A stretch of 64,000 nucleotides of DNA from Nocardiopsis_B sediminis (lineage in GTDB: Bacteria > Actinomycetota > Actinomycetes > Streptosporangiales > Streptosporangiaceae): contig NZ_JBHSBH010000020.1 of assembly GCF_042650565.1 (NCBI RefSeq), positions 1 to 64,000 of the forward strand, given 5' to 3'. Made by a program: the position numbers and the translations under genes. This document shows positions 52,286-64,000 of this stretch, one piece after another. The stretch's first letter is position 1, and each line of letters begins with the position of its first letter. A model generated the notes under the pieces. That model saw only the letters and a program-made list of their open reading frames with translations. It was not told the origin of the DNA and did no database searches.

Positions 52286-54469
52286 TCACAGGAAGCGCAG
52301 CACCAGCATCGCCGTGTCGTCGGTGTGGCCGCCCGGGGCGAATTCCTCCAGGTCTCTGTCGAGGCGGACGGTGATCGCGTGGGCGGTGAGGCCGGAGCAG
52401 GCGGAGAAGATCCGGGTCAGGCCTTCGTCGCCGAGCATGTCGGAGCCGTTGCGGCGCTCGGTCACGCCGTCGGTGACCGCGAGCAGGACGTCGCCCGATG
52501 CGACCTCAAGGGTCTCGGTGTGGAACTCGACGTCCTCGAACGCGCCCAGCAGCGGCTGGGAGCTGCCCATCGGCTCGACCGCGCCCTTCTGGTTGAGCCG
52601 CAGCGGGAGCGGGTGGCCGGCCGAAACCAGGCGGATCCGCATGCCCTCGCCCGGCCGGCCCAGCGGGGTCATCTCCCCGTAGAGCATGGTGAGGAACCTG
52701 GTGCTGGTGTTCTCGTCCAGGATCGCCAGGTTCAGCCGCTGCATGATGTGCGACGGGGAGAACCCCTCGCGGGCCAGCGCCCGCAGCGTGTGCCGGGCCA
52801 GGCCGGTGACCGCGGCGGCCTCCGGCCCCGTTCCGCAGACGTCGCCGATCGCGAAGCACCAGCGGCCGTCGATGGCGAAGAGGTCGTAGAAGTCGCCGCC
52901 CACCACCGTGCGCTCGTCGGCCGACCGGTAGAACACCGCGTGGTCGACACCGGGGATGACCGGCACCTTCTCCTTCGCCGGCAGCAGGCTGCGCTGAAGC
53001 GCCTCGCTCATCGACGTCTGCGCCGCGTACAGCCGCGCGTTCTCCATGGCCGAGGCGACCCGGCGGGCCAGGTCGTCGACGATGTCGACGTCCTCCAGGG
53101 TGAAGTCCTCGCCCGCCTGCTTGCCCAGCGTCATCCGGCCCAGCTTCTGCCCGTGGGCGACCAGCGGCACGCTGATCGCCGGGCACTCCGCCAGCTCCAT
53201 GGTGAGTTCGTCGCCCAGCCCGGCCGCGATGAGCGCGTCACGTGACCACAGCGGCCGGGGCTCGCGCTGCTCGGGCGGCGGCAGCTCGGTGAGCAGGGTC
53301 CGCAGGACGTCGTTGTAGTTCTCGTTGCCGTGCATGGTGTGCACCAGCCGGGACACGCCCAGGTCGGTGGTGGTGTGCACCGCACACCACGCGTGCAGCC
53401 GCGACGTGATGAGCTGCGCGGCCAGCGCCGCGGTCATCTGCTCGTCGAGGGTCCCGGTGAGCAGGTCGCTGGCCTCGGCCAGGAAGCTCAGCGACGCACG
53501 GCGGGCGAGTTCGACCTCGGCAAGGCGGGCGCGCTCCATGGGCAGCGCGATCCGGTCGGCGCCCTCCTGGAGCCGGCGCGCCGCTGTGTCGCCGAAGTGC
53601 CGGATGCGCCGCGACGCCACCCCGATCAGCCCGGTGATCCGGCCCTCGACGATCAGCGGGGCGGTCACCAGCGACCGCATGCCCGCCTCCGCGAGCCGGC
53701 CGCGGTGGGCGCGGGCGATCATCAGGTCGTCGTTGATGACGGCGCCCGGCGCCGGTGCGACCGAGGGGAATGTCTCCTCGGTGCGGCTGCGGAACCTGCG
53801 CCAGGGGCCGGTGGTGACGCCGACGGCCGCGCGGACCTCCCACTCGGTCTCATCGGTGGTGGCCAGCGCGATGTAGGCGGCGTCGCCGCCCAGCGCCGAG
53901 CGGGCGTATTCGACCGTGCGGTCCAGCAGGTCGGGCAGCGACAGCCGCGCCGACAGCGCGGCGTCCAGCGACGCCCACGGGCTGGGCCGCGTGGGACGGC
54001 GCCGCAGCGGGCGCACCGGCAGCGGGGGAGTCAGCTCCGAGTGGGACATGCCGTTCTCGTCCTGGATCCGGAACCAGACGGCCTTGTCCTCCTTGCTGTA
54101 GCTCACACCCCAGCTGGTGGCGATCGCCGCGGCGAGGGCCAGGCCCAGCCCGCCGCTGCGGGAGTTCTCGTGTGAGGGGGAGGTGTCGACGGCCAGGGGG
54201 CCGGCCTGGGGCACGGCCCGGCCGGGCACCCGGTCGGCGACCACGACCTCGACGGCGCCGTGCAGCCGGCGCACGGTCAGTTCGAGCACGCTCTCGGCGT
54301 GCACAACGGCATTGGTGACCAGCTCGCTGACCAGCAGGATGATGTCGTCCGCGCCGGATTCCACGCCCCAGTCGCTCAGGGTGTCGCGGACGAACAGCCG
54401 GGCGTCGCCCGCGGTCTCGGGAGCGGGGGAGAACTGCTGGCGGGCGACCTTCATCTCGTCATGTGGCAT
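52286..54469 (-). CDS. SpoIIE-type PP2C phosphatase with N-terminal RsbW-like ATPase and GAF domains
   Basis: The 727-residue protein has an N-terminal GHKL ATPase domain (1-140; LLVSELVTNAVVHAES and GLGLALAAAIATSWG), two GAF-type sensory domains (about 170-320 and 330-490) and a C-terminal SpoIIE phosphatase domain (about 510-727; VVGGDFYDLFAIDG, IGDVCGTGPEAAAVTGLARH, VTDGVTERRN, HTDDTAMLVL). Fusion of kinase-like and phosphatase modules is typical of actinobacterial sigma-B/anti-anti-sigma signalling. ATG 54469 gives MPHDEMKVARQQF; the frame upstream to 54541 is probably not coding. It is divergent from the hybrid kinase. Confidence 0.9.
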   Translation of the reverse strand: MPHDEMKVARQQFSPAPETAGDARLFVRDTLSDWGVESGADDIILLVSELVTNAVVHAESVLELTVRRLHGAVEVVVADRVPGRAVPQAGPLAVDTSPSHENSRSGGLGLALAAAIATSWGVSYSKEDKAVWFRIQDENGMSHSELTPPLPVRPLRRRPTRPSPWASLDAALSARLSLPDLLDRTVEYARSALGGDAAYIALATTDETEWEVRAAVGVTTGPWRRFRSRTEETFPSVAPAPGAVINDDLMIARAHRGRLAEAGMRSLVTAPLIVEGRITGLIGVASRRIRHFGDTAARRLQEGADRIALPMERARLAEVELARRASLSFLAEASDLLTGTLDEQMTAALAAQLITSRLHAWCAVHTTTDLGVSRLVHTMHGNENYNDVLRTLLTELPPPEQREPRPLWSRDALIAAGLGDELTMELAECPAISVPLVAHGQKLGRMTLGKQAGEDFTLEDVDIVDDLARRVASAMENARLYAAQTSMSEALQRSLLPAKEKVPVIPGVDHAVFYRSADERTVVGGDFYDLFAIDGRWCFAIGDVCGTGPEAAAVTGLARHTLRALAREGFSPSHIMQRLNLAILDENTSTRFLTMLYGEMTPLGRPGEGMRIRLVSAGHPLPLRLNQKGAVEPMGSSQPLLGAFEDVEFHTETLEVASGDVLLAVTDGVTERRNGSDMLGDEGLTRIFSACSGLTAHAITVRLDRDLEEFAPGGHTDDTAMLVLRFL

Positions 54470-54855
54470 GGTGAAGCCGTACGGTTTCCTTCGGCGTCGA
54501 GCGGGACGGGCTGCGGCTCGATAGCGGCTCGACCACCCCACTACCCCTGTCTACCCCTGTCACGTACCGCCGCCCGGTGCGGTGGGTCCGGCGAGTCCAG
54601 GGCCGGGCCGTGGCCGCGGTGCGGACGGCGACGAAGTCATGATGTCAGAACGCCCATGTGAAGAGCAGCTCGGCCGCATAACGTGGTGCGATACGGCGCT
54701 CACGCGCGGACGCCGTTCCGGGCTGGTCGCCACGCGCATCAGTACGTAGCGTTGGGGGTCACGGCGACGCCTCCGCCGAGCGGGACGCCCCGCCCCAGGT
54801 GGGGCCCGGCCCCTCGCCGGGGTCGCCGGCGACGAGCAGCAGAGGAGGGGGATCC
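54470..54855. promoter_or_regulatory. Divergent spacer between phosphatase and hybrid kinase genes
   Basis: About 385 bp without a gene. A perfect 10-bp tandem repeat CTACCCCTGT occupies 54541-54560. GCATAACGTGG around 54675 is a possible -10 region for the hybrid kinase. No other site is recognised. AGGAGGGGGATCC at 54843-54855 is the ribosome binding site of the hybrid kinase. Confidence 0.4.
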
Positions 54856-59136
<4,281 letters not shown>

Positions 59137-59137
59137 C

Positions 59138-59773
59138 GTGCCGCAGAAGGCCAACATCCTCCTCGTGGACGATCGCGATGAGAACCTCACGGCGCTGGAG
59201 GCGATCCTCACCTCACTCGATCAGAACCTCGTGCGCGCCGACTCCGGAGAGGCCGCCCTCAAAGCCCTGCTGGAGGACGAGTTCGCGGTCATCCTGCTCG
59301 ACGTCGTGATGCCCGGGATGGACGGGTTCGAGACCGCCGCGCACATCAAGCAGCGGGAGAAGACCAAGGACGTCCCGATCATCTTCCTGACCGGCGCCGG
59401 GATCGACCGCCACCAGGTGTTCCGCGGGTACGCCTCACGGGCGATCGACTACCTCACCAAGCCCTTCGACCCCTGGGTGCTGCGCTCCAAGGTCGAGGTG
59501 TTCGTGGAGCTGTACCACACCAAGCAGCGGCTGCACGAGCAGTCGCGCATGTTGCAGCGGGCGCTGACCGATGAGACCGGCGACCCCGCGGGCCCGGTGG
59601 CCGCCCGGCTGGCGCGGCAGGTCACCGACGTCAACGCCAACCTGACGCTCGTGCGCGACCTGGTGGTGCACGACAGCGACACCGACGCCCGCACCGTCGA
59701 GGCGGTCCGCGAACTCGACAGCTCGGTGGCGAAGCTGACCGCGCTGGTCGACGCGATCCACGGGCCCGCGTGA
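59138..59773 (+). CDS. Response regulator with helical output region
   Basis: The 211-residue protein has a receiver domain (acidic VDDRDE, phospho-acceptor Asp55 in VILLDVVMPGMDG, Lys in DYLTKPFDP) followed by ~80 helical residues without a DNA-binding motif (RLARQVTDVNANLTLVRDL, VRELDSSVAKLTALVDAIH). It probably relays phosphate or protein contacts for the hybrid kinase. GTG 59138 is chosen because AGGAG lies 7 nt upstream; ATG 59120 overlaps the kinase gene and is an alternative. Confidence 0.9.
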   Translation: MPQKANILLVDDRDENLTALEAILTSLDQNLVRADSGEAALKALLEDEFAVILLDVVMPGMDGFETAAHIKQREKTKDVPIIFLTGAGIDRHQVFRGYASRAIDYLTKPFDPWVLRSKVEVFVELYHTKQRLHEQSRMLQRALTDETGDPAGPVAARLARQVTDVNANLTLVRDLVVHDSDTDARTVEAVRELDSSVAKLTALVDAIHGPA

Positions 59774-60121
59774 GCCGGGCGGGCGCGGCCCGGGGGCGTG
59801 CTCCCGGTCGTGCCCCTGGCCGGATCCGGCCGCCGTGGAGATGGGGGGTTGGGGCGCGTGTGACCTGTGGTTCTGCGTATATGCAGCTGTGCCGTAGCAG
59901 AGACCGTCCCGTTTCGGAAAGATCGGTAGACTCGACCCGGCCGTTCCCCGGCTGAAGGCCATGAAGTTGGAAGCCGTGTGCCGCCCTGCCACGGCGGCGC
60001 CCCCACTCTCGCCCCGACCTCGGTCAGGACCGCCGGTCCTGCTGTGTCCGGATCCGAGGCGATGATGCAGGACGGGAGCCTCCCCTCCCGCCCTATAACC
60101 GGATCCCTTGGAGATGCCACC
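59774..60121. other. Intergenic region upstream of the envelope protein gene
   Basis: About 350 bp with no recognised gene. It contains TTTCGGAAAGATCGGTAGACT (59910-59932 region) that could hold promoter elements, and GTTCTGCGTATATGCAGC with a near-palindrome CTGCGTATATGCAG at about 59873-59886. The upstream open frame (from 59978) lacks protein-like content. TTGGAGATGCCACC before 60122 is the ribosome binding site of the next gene. Confidence 0.4.
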
Positions 60122-60874
60122 GTGCCCCGTACGTTGTCCCGCGCAGCCGTCGGCGCATCCGCCGTCATCCTGAGCCTCGCCTACCCCGGGGCGGCTTCGG
60201 CGGACGCGGGCTCCGGCACGGATTCCTTCGCCTACACCTGCACCGACCAGGACGACTCCAGCTACACCGAGTCCGACGACATCGAGTTCTCGATCGAGGC
60301 CCCCGCCGATGCCGAGGTCGGCCAGCCCGTCGAGGTGTCGGCCGAGCCCGCCAACTACAGCTTCTTCAGCTTCACCGACGGCGGTGAGATCACCGAGGGC
60401 ACCCTCACGGTCCAGGTCCTGCTGGGCGGCGAGGCGGCGCCGCAGGCCAGCATCACCGCGTCGGTCCAGGCCGAGGACTCCTTCGGCGAGGACGACGAAG
60501 AGACCTTCGACGAGGGCTCGCTGACCGGCTCCTTCACGCCCACCGCCCCGGGCGAGGTCGTCCTGTCGCCGGGCGACGTCACCATCGAGGTCGACCAGGA
60601 CGCCGGCCCCTCCACCACGGTGTGCACGCCCGACTCCACCCCCGACGGCCTGGCCACGGTGACCGTCGCCGGCGACGCCGCCCAGGAGAGCCCCGCGGCG
60701 TCGGACACCCCGCAGAACACCGGCTCCGGTGACAGCGGCACGAGCGCACCCCAGGCCGACTCCGCCGACTCCGGGCGGACCCTGATGATCGTGGCGGCCG
60801 TGGTCGGCGGCCTCATGCTCGTCGGGGCCGCGGTGGTCCTCGGCGTGCTGATCACCGTCCTGCGCCGCCGCTAG
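60122..60874 (+). CDS. Exported surface protein with C-terminal membrane anchor
   Basis: The 250-residue protein has a signal peptide (MPRTLSRAAVGASAVILSLA, cleavage near ASA-DAG), an acidic beta-rich extracytoplasmic domain (VEVSAEPANYSFFSFTDGG, GEVVLSPGDVTIEVDQDAGP) with Cys residues near each end (YTCTDQDD, TTVCTPD) that could form a disulfide, a Ser/Thr/Gln linker, and a C-terminal helix with RRR tail. It resembles actinobacterial wall-domain proteins of unknown function. GTG 60122 follows GGAG at 8 nt. A strong terminator follows. Confidence 0.75.
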   Translation: MPRTLSRAAVGASAVILSLAYPGAASADAGSGTDSFAYTCTDQDDSSYTESDDIEFSIEAPADAEVGQPVEVSAEPANYSFFSFTDGGEITEGTLTVQVLLGGEAAPQASITASVQAEDSFGEDDEETFDEGSLTGSFTPTAPGEVVLSPGDVTIEVDQDAGPSTTVCTPDSTPDGLATVTVAGDAAQESPAASDTPQNTGSGDSGTSAPQADSADSGRTLMIVAAVVGGLMLVGAAVVLGVLITVLRRR

Positions 60875-60894
60875 CTCGGCCGCGACACCTGCCC

Positions 60895-60926
60895 AAGGCG
60901 GGCGCCCCCTCGGGGGTGCCCGCCTT
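60895..60926 (+). terminator. Strong intrinsic terminator
   Basis: AAGGCGGGCGCCCC (60895-60908) pairs with GGGGTGCCCGCCTT (60913-60926), 14 bp with one G-U pair and a CTCG loop, 21 bp after the stop of the envelope protein gene and followed by TCGC. Confidence 0.85.
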
Positions 60927-60965
60927 TCGCTGTGGAGGGCCGCGGCGCGTAGTAGAAAGGGAGCG

Positions 60966-61829
60966 ATGGCCAGTCCAGCGGATCTCTCGTGGCGCCGACG
61001 GCTCCTCAGCCCCTCGGGCCTGGCATTCGTGCTGCTCTGCCTCTTCCTCCCGTTCATCGGCGTCTCCTGCGAAGGCGGCCTGGGCACGCTCGAGGTCCGC
61101 GTCAGCGGCTGGGACATGGCGGCGAACGGCCGCCCCTCCATCACCGGCACCGGGCTCCTGGGCTCCGACGGCACCGGGCAGCCCGGCCTGGTCCGCGAAT
61201 TCTCCGAGGCCGGGGCCGAGGAGCGCGTGGGCGTCCAGCCGTTCATGCTCGCCGGGGTCTTGGGCGTCGTGGTCGCGCTCGTCCTCGGCGTGGTGCTGCC
61301 CACGGCGTTCTCCCGGGCGCTGGGCGGCCTCATCGCGACCGGGCTGGCCACGGTGGCGGTGGCGGTCAACCAGGCCGTGGTCCTGGCCCAGCTGGAGGAG
61401 CGGCTGCGCACCGACGCGGCGTGGCTGGCCGCCGACGCCGTGGTGGGCACCCGCGCCGGGTTCTGGATCACCCTCGCGGTGCTGGTCGCGGTCGCCGCCC
61501 ACGACATCGCGGGCCTCGTGCCCGCCCGGCGCGGACCGCCCGCCGCCCCCGTTCCGCCCGGCGCCTACGCGGGCCCGCCGCCACCCGGGCCACCACCACC
61601 GGGACAACCTCCACCGGGGCCACCGCCAGCACCGCCCGCCGGGTACCCGCCGCCGGGGTACCCGCCCGTCGGATATCCGGCGCCGCAGGAGCCCCAGGGC
61701 CCGCCGCTGGGACGGCCCGCCGATCCTTACGGCCCCCCGTTCGGCGATCCCGGCACACCCGGAACCCCCGGGGACCCGCCCTTCGGGCGCGGCGGTGGCG
61801 GCGACCCCTACGGCCCGCCGTACGGGTAG
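60966..61829 (+). CDS. Membrane protein with Pro/Gly/Tyr-rich C-terminal tail
   Basis: The 287-residue protein has about four membrane helices (residues ~18-35, 92-113, 118-138 and 160-182), a short external loop after helix 1 with Cys36, and a ~95-residue Pro-rich tail (PPPPGPPPPGQPPPGPPPAP, then GYPPPGYPP). Such proline-rich tails are common in actinobacterial membrane proteins of unknown function and often mediate protein contacts. ATG 60966 follows AAGGGAGCG. Confidence 0.75.
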   Translation: MASPADLSWRRRLLSPSGLAFVLLCLFLPFIGVSCEGGLGTLEVRVSGWDMAANGRPSITGTGLLGSDGTGQPGLVREFSEAGAEERVGVQPFMLAGVLGVVVALVLGVVLPTAFSRALGGLIATGLATVAVAVNQAVVLAQLEERLRTDAAWLAADAVVGTRAGFWITLAVLVAVAAHDIAGLVPARRGPPAAPVPPGAYAGPPPPGPPPPGQPPPGPPPAPPAGYPPPGYPPVGYPAPQEPQGPPLGRPADPYGPPFGDPGTPGTPGDPPFGRGGGGDPYGPPYG

Positions 61830-61909
61830 CGCGCGGCACCGCAGGGTCAGGCGGCACGGCGAGCTCGATGTGCCCGCCGATTTCCACGGGCGGCGTGGCG
61901 TCCCCGGGC

Positions 61910-63079
61910 TCAGGCCGTGGGGCGGGGCGGCAGGGCCAGCCCGATGTGCTCGCCGATCTCCTCGATCAGCCCGAGGTCGGCCAGCCGGAACGAGCCCCGG
62001 TTGCTGCGCCGGATCAGGGTCAGCGCGCCGCGCACGCCCCGGCTGCCGCGCAGCGGCACGCACATCAGCGACCCCGCGCCCAGCACGCTGAGCACCGGGA
62101 CGCCGCTGTCGGCGCTGCCCAGCACCCCTTCGTCCTCGATCTGCTGGTGCAGCACCGACTTCCCCGTGGCCAGCACATCGCGCGGCAGCGACGACCCCAG
62201 CGGGTCGGCCGCCGCGACCAGGCCGTGCTGGGCGTCGCCCGGCGGGCCGGCCACCACCGCCCGGCGCGGGGCGTCGGGGTCGTCGGGGGAATCGCAGACG
62301 TCGATGACGACCCAGTCGGCGTAGGAGTCGGCCAGCAGCGCCCCGGCATCGTCCAGCGCCAGCGGGCGGCCGGCGCCGCCCGGGCCCGCGCTGCTCAGCA
62401 GCAGCCGGGTCATGCGCGTGAGTACGTCGAGCCGACGCGCCGCCAGCACCACGACCTGGTCCTCGACCTCGGCCTCCAGCGGTGCGGGCCCGGGGTCCTC
62501 GCCGTCCAGCGGCGGCGACACCACCACCAGCACCAGCGGCGCCGCCTCGGTGGGGACGTCGAGCCGGGTCAGCGTGAGGTGGACGTCCTCGGCCCAGCCG
62601 CGCTGGGCCAGGCGCGATTCGAACGACGCGGCCTCCCCGCCGCGGGCCACCGCCGCCAGCCACGACCGCATGGCGGCGCGGCGGCGCAGGTCGACGAAGT
62701 TCGCGAAGGGCTTGCCGGTCAGGTAGCCGCTGGCGCTGCCCAGCCGGTCGGCCCCGATGGCGTTGATGCGGCGGATGTAGCCCTCGTGGTCGAGCAGCAC
62801 GACGGGGACGCTGAGCTGGGTGAACACCGCGCGCAGGATCGAGCGCTCGTCGTCGCCGGACGACCCCGCGGAGCGGCGGTGGGCGTCGGCGTCGTTGTCG
62901 GCGGCCAGTCGGCGCCCGCAGTCGCCCAGCAGCTCCTCGGCGTACCCGAGCTCGGCCAGCGCGGCTTCGGCGGTGCCCGCGGCGTCGTCGGGGTACATGG
63001 CGTGTGTGGAGCGCAATGCCGCCACGCGCTCGCTCAGCTCCGCGATCTGGCGGCGCAGAGCTGCGAGGTTCTCCGGCAC
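61910..63079 (-). CDS. PAS-GAF domain sensory protein
   Basis: The 389-residue protein starts with a coiled coil (ALRRQIAELSERVAALRST), then a PAS domain (about 80-190; VVLLDHEGYIRRINAIGADRLG) and a GAF domain (about 235-385; SVLGAGSLMCVPLRGSRGVRGALTLIRR split over two strands). No ANTAR, kinase or phosphatase domain follows. It is divergent from a GAF-ANTAR gene, so the two may sense related cues. GTG 63079 is used as the start. Confidence 0.82.
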   Translation of the reverse strand: MPENLAALRRQIAELSERVAALRSTHAMYPDDAAGTAEAALAELGYAEELLGDCGRRLAADNDADAHRRSAGSSGDDERSILRAVFTQLSVPVVLLDHEGYIRRINAIGADRLGSASGYLTGKPFANFVDLRRRAAMRSWLAAVARGGEAASFESRLAQRGWAEDVHLTLTRLDVPTEAAPLVLVVVSPPLDGEDPGPAPLEAEVEDQVVVLAARRLDVLTRMTRLLLSSAGPGGAGRPLALDDAGALLADSYADWVVIDVCDSPDDPDAPRRAVVAGPPGDAQHGLVAAADPLGSSLPRDVLATGKSVLHQQIEDEGVLGSADSGVPVLSVLGAGSLMCVPLRGSRGVRGALTLIRRSNRGSFRLADLGLIEEIGEHIGLALPPRPTA

Positions 63080-63279
63080 GCTCGGACCTCCAGACGGTGC
63101 GGATGTCGGGGTCGGCGGCCGTGCACTGCGGCGGACGTGCCCCTCAACGACGCTAACGCATGTCCGATGTGATCGGTTCGTTGATTACCGTGGAGTCAGG
63201 TCGGCCCTTTTCCGCCGGACATCGGGGACGCGGCACCGGCCGGGGGGCGACACCGTTCGCAGGCCAAAGGGGGGTGCCG

Positions 63280-64000
63280 ATGTGGATCGAACGGCTGGCG
63301 CGCGACATCGGGGCGGTCGGGCAGGCCCAAGGGGGATCGCCCGAGCGCGCACTGGACCAGATGAGCGTGGCGGCGGCGCGCGCCGTGCCCGGGTGCTCGG
63401 CGGCGCTGGTGGTCGTCTGGCACGACGTCGGGCCGGGCGACGAGCGGTCCGAGGAGGTCGCCGGCCGCCACGTGGTGGCCGACTACGGGGCCTCGCACTC
63501 CGACCTGGCCACCGCATTCGAGCACCAGTACACCACCGACCAGGGCCCCACGGTCGAGGCGGTCCGCGAGATGCGGCCGGTGAGCGTCGGCGACGTCCTG
63601 CGCGAGGACCGCTGGCCGGGGTACACGAGCATGGCCGTGCAGTGCGGCGACCGCTCCTCGGTGACCTACCCCTGCGCGCTGGAGGGCGAGGTCGTCACGT
63701 TCGGCGTGCACTCCGGGCGGGGCGACGCCTTCGACGCCGAGACCGTCACCCCGCTGGTGGCCCTGCTCGCCGAGCACGCCGCCATGGCCCTGCACAGCGC
63801 CGGGCGCTACACCGACGTGGCGCGCGAGGCGGCGCACATGCGCCGCGCGATGTCGGTGCGCGCGGTCATCGACCAGGCCAAGGGCATCATCATGCACGCC
63901 CGCGGCTGCGACGCCGCCGAGGCGTTCGACGAGCTGCGCCGCGTGGCGCAGCGCAACCGGATGAAGGTGGCCGACGTCGCACGCAGCCTGGTGGCCGAGA
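63280..64000 (+). CDS. GAF-ANTAR transcription antitermination regulator (partial at window end)
   Basis: At least 240 residues: a GAF domain (about 10-170; SAALVVVWHDVG, VVTFGVHSGRGDAFDAETVTPL split across the core) and a C-terminal ANTAR RNA-binding domain (SVRAVIDQAKGIIMHARGCDA, then EAFDELRRVAQRNRMKVADVA). ANTAR proteins bind paired hexanucleotide RNA hairpins and prevent termination. ATG 63280 follows AAAGGGGGGTGCCG; an in-frame GTG at 63274 is possible. The frame is open to base 64000, so only the last few residues should be missing. Confidence 0.88.
   Translation, partial: MWIERLARDIGAVGQAQGGSPERALDQMSVAAARAVPGCSAALVVVWHDVGPGDERSEEVAGRHVVADYGASHSDLATAFEHQYTTDQGPTVEAVREMRPVSVGDVLREDRWPGYTSMAVQCGDRSSVTYPCALEGEVVTFGVHSGRGDAFDAETVTPLVALLAEHAAMALHSAGRYTDVAREAAHMRRAMSVRAVIDQAKGIIMHARGCDAAEAFDELRRVAQRNRMKVADVARSLVAE

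Overview
The window is very GC-rich throughout (low-GC stretches stand out at once). It has many GTG starts, overlapping GTGA/ATGA gene junctions, leaderless-type promoters (a TANNNT box about 7 nt before the start codon) and actinobacterial signature families: DUF397, XRE-DUF5753, GAF-ANTAR, SpoIIE-type phosphatases, a ROK glucokinase and an AlkX-type glycosylase. This points to a filamentous actinobacterium; Nocardiopsaceae or Streptosporangiales is my best guess. No rRNA, tRNA, transposase, CRISPR array or prophage was recognised.

Layout. 1-1122: the last codons of a probable HNH endonuclease, then about 1 kb without genes that carries a degenerate ~70-bp tandem repeat. 1123-4285 (minus): ABC ATPase, small permease, a 42-residue peptide gene with a near-perfect ribosome binding site, and an isoaspartate-methyltransferase-like enzyme overlapping it by GTGA; this is the most interesting candidate for an undescribed peptide-modification locus. 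4390-12229: thiolase, ArsR-type regulator, AlkX DNA glycosylase, an envelope protein and an OmpR-type two-component pair with a long structured leader. 12230-25521: housekeeping and accessory genes (exonuclease III, ribokinase, YceI, ArgS, PlsX, a KamA-like radical SAM enzyme, ROK glucokinase, membrane proteins).

25537-38154 is a complete-looking myo-inositol catabolism island: a divergent GntR repressor with a double operator, two Gfo/Idh dehydrogenases, IolC, a Cgl0159-type barrel protein, IolB, IolD, IolE, a second isomerase and an inositol-type ABC importer, largely translationally coupled. IolA and a classical IolJ are not present. 38194-40550 holds an unknown gene and a leaderless SDR-crotonase operon.

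40589-43092 is a WhiJ/AbaA-style regulatory module (histidine-kinase-like ATPase, XRE-DUF5753 regulator, DUF397) set in unusually AT-rich DNA. It includes a 39-residue Arg-rich peptide coupled to the ATPase and a 59-residue DUF397 protein. 43109-48112: AhpD-like protein, a second isoaspartate-methyltransferase-like paralogue, a DinB/maleylpyruvate-isomerase-like protein, an apparently frameshifted GIDE-domain membrane protein and a stand-alone ClpX. 48167-52239: an ABC-2 exporter with its own histidine kinase and LuxR-type regulator and a palindromic operator. 52286-64000: a signalling block with a SpoIIE phosphatase fused to an RsbW-like ATPase, a 1426-residue soluble hybrid kinase with six 92-residue HAMP-type repeats, a response regulator, two envelope proteins, a PAS-GAF protein and a GAF-ANTAR protein cut by the window end.
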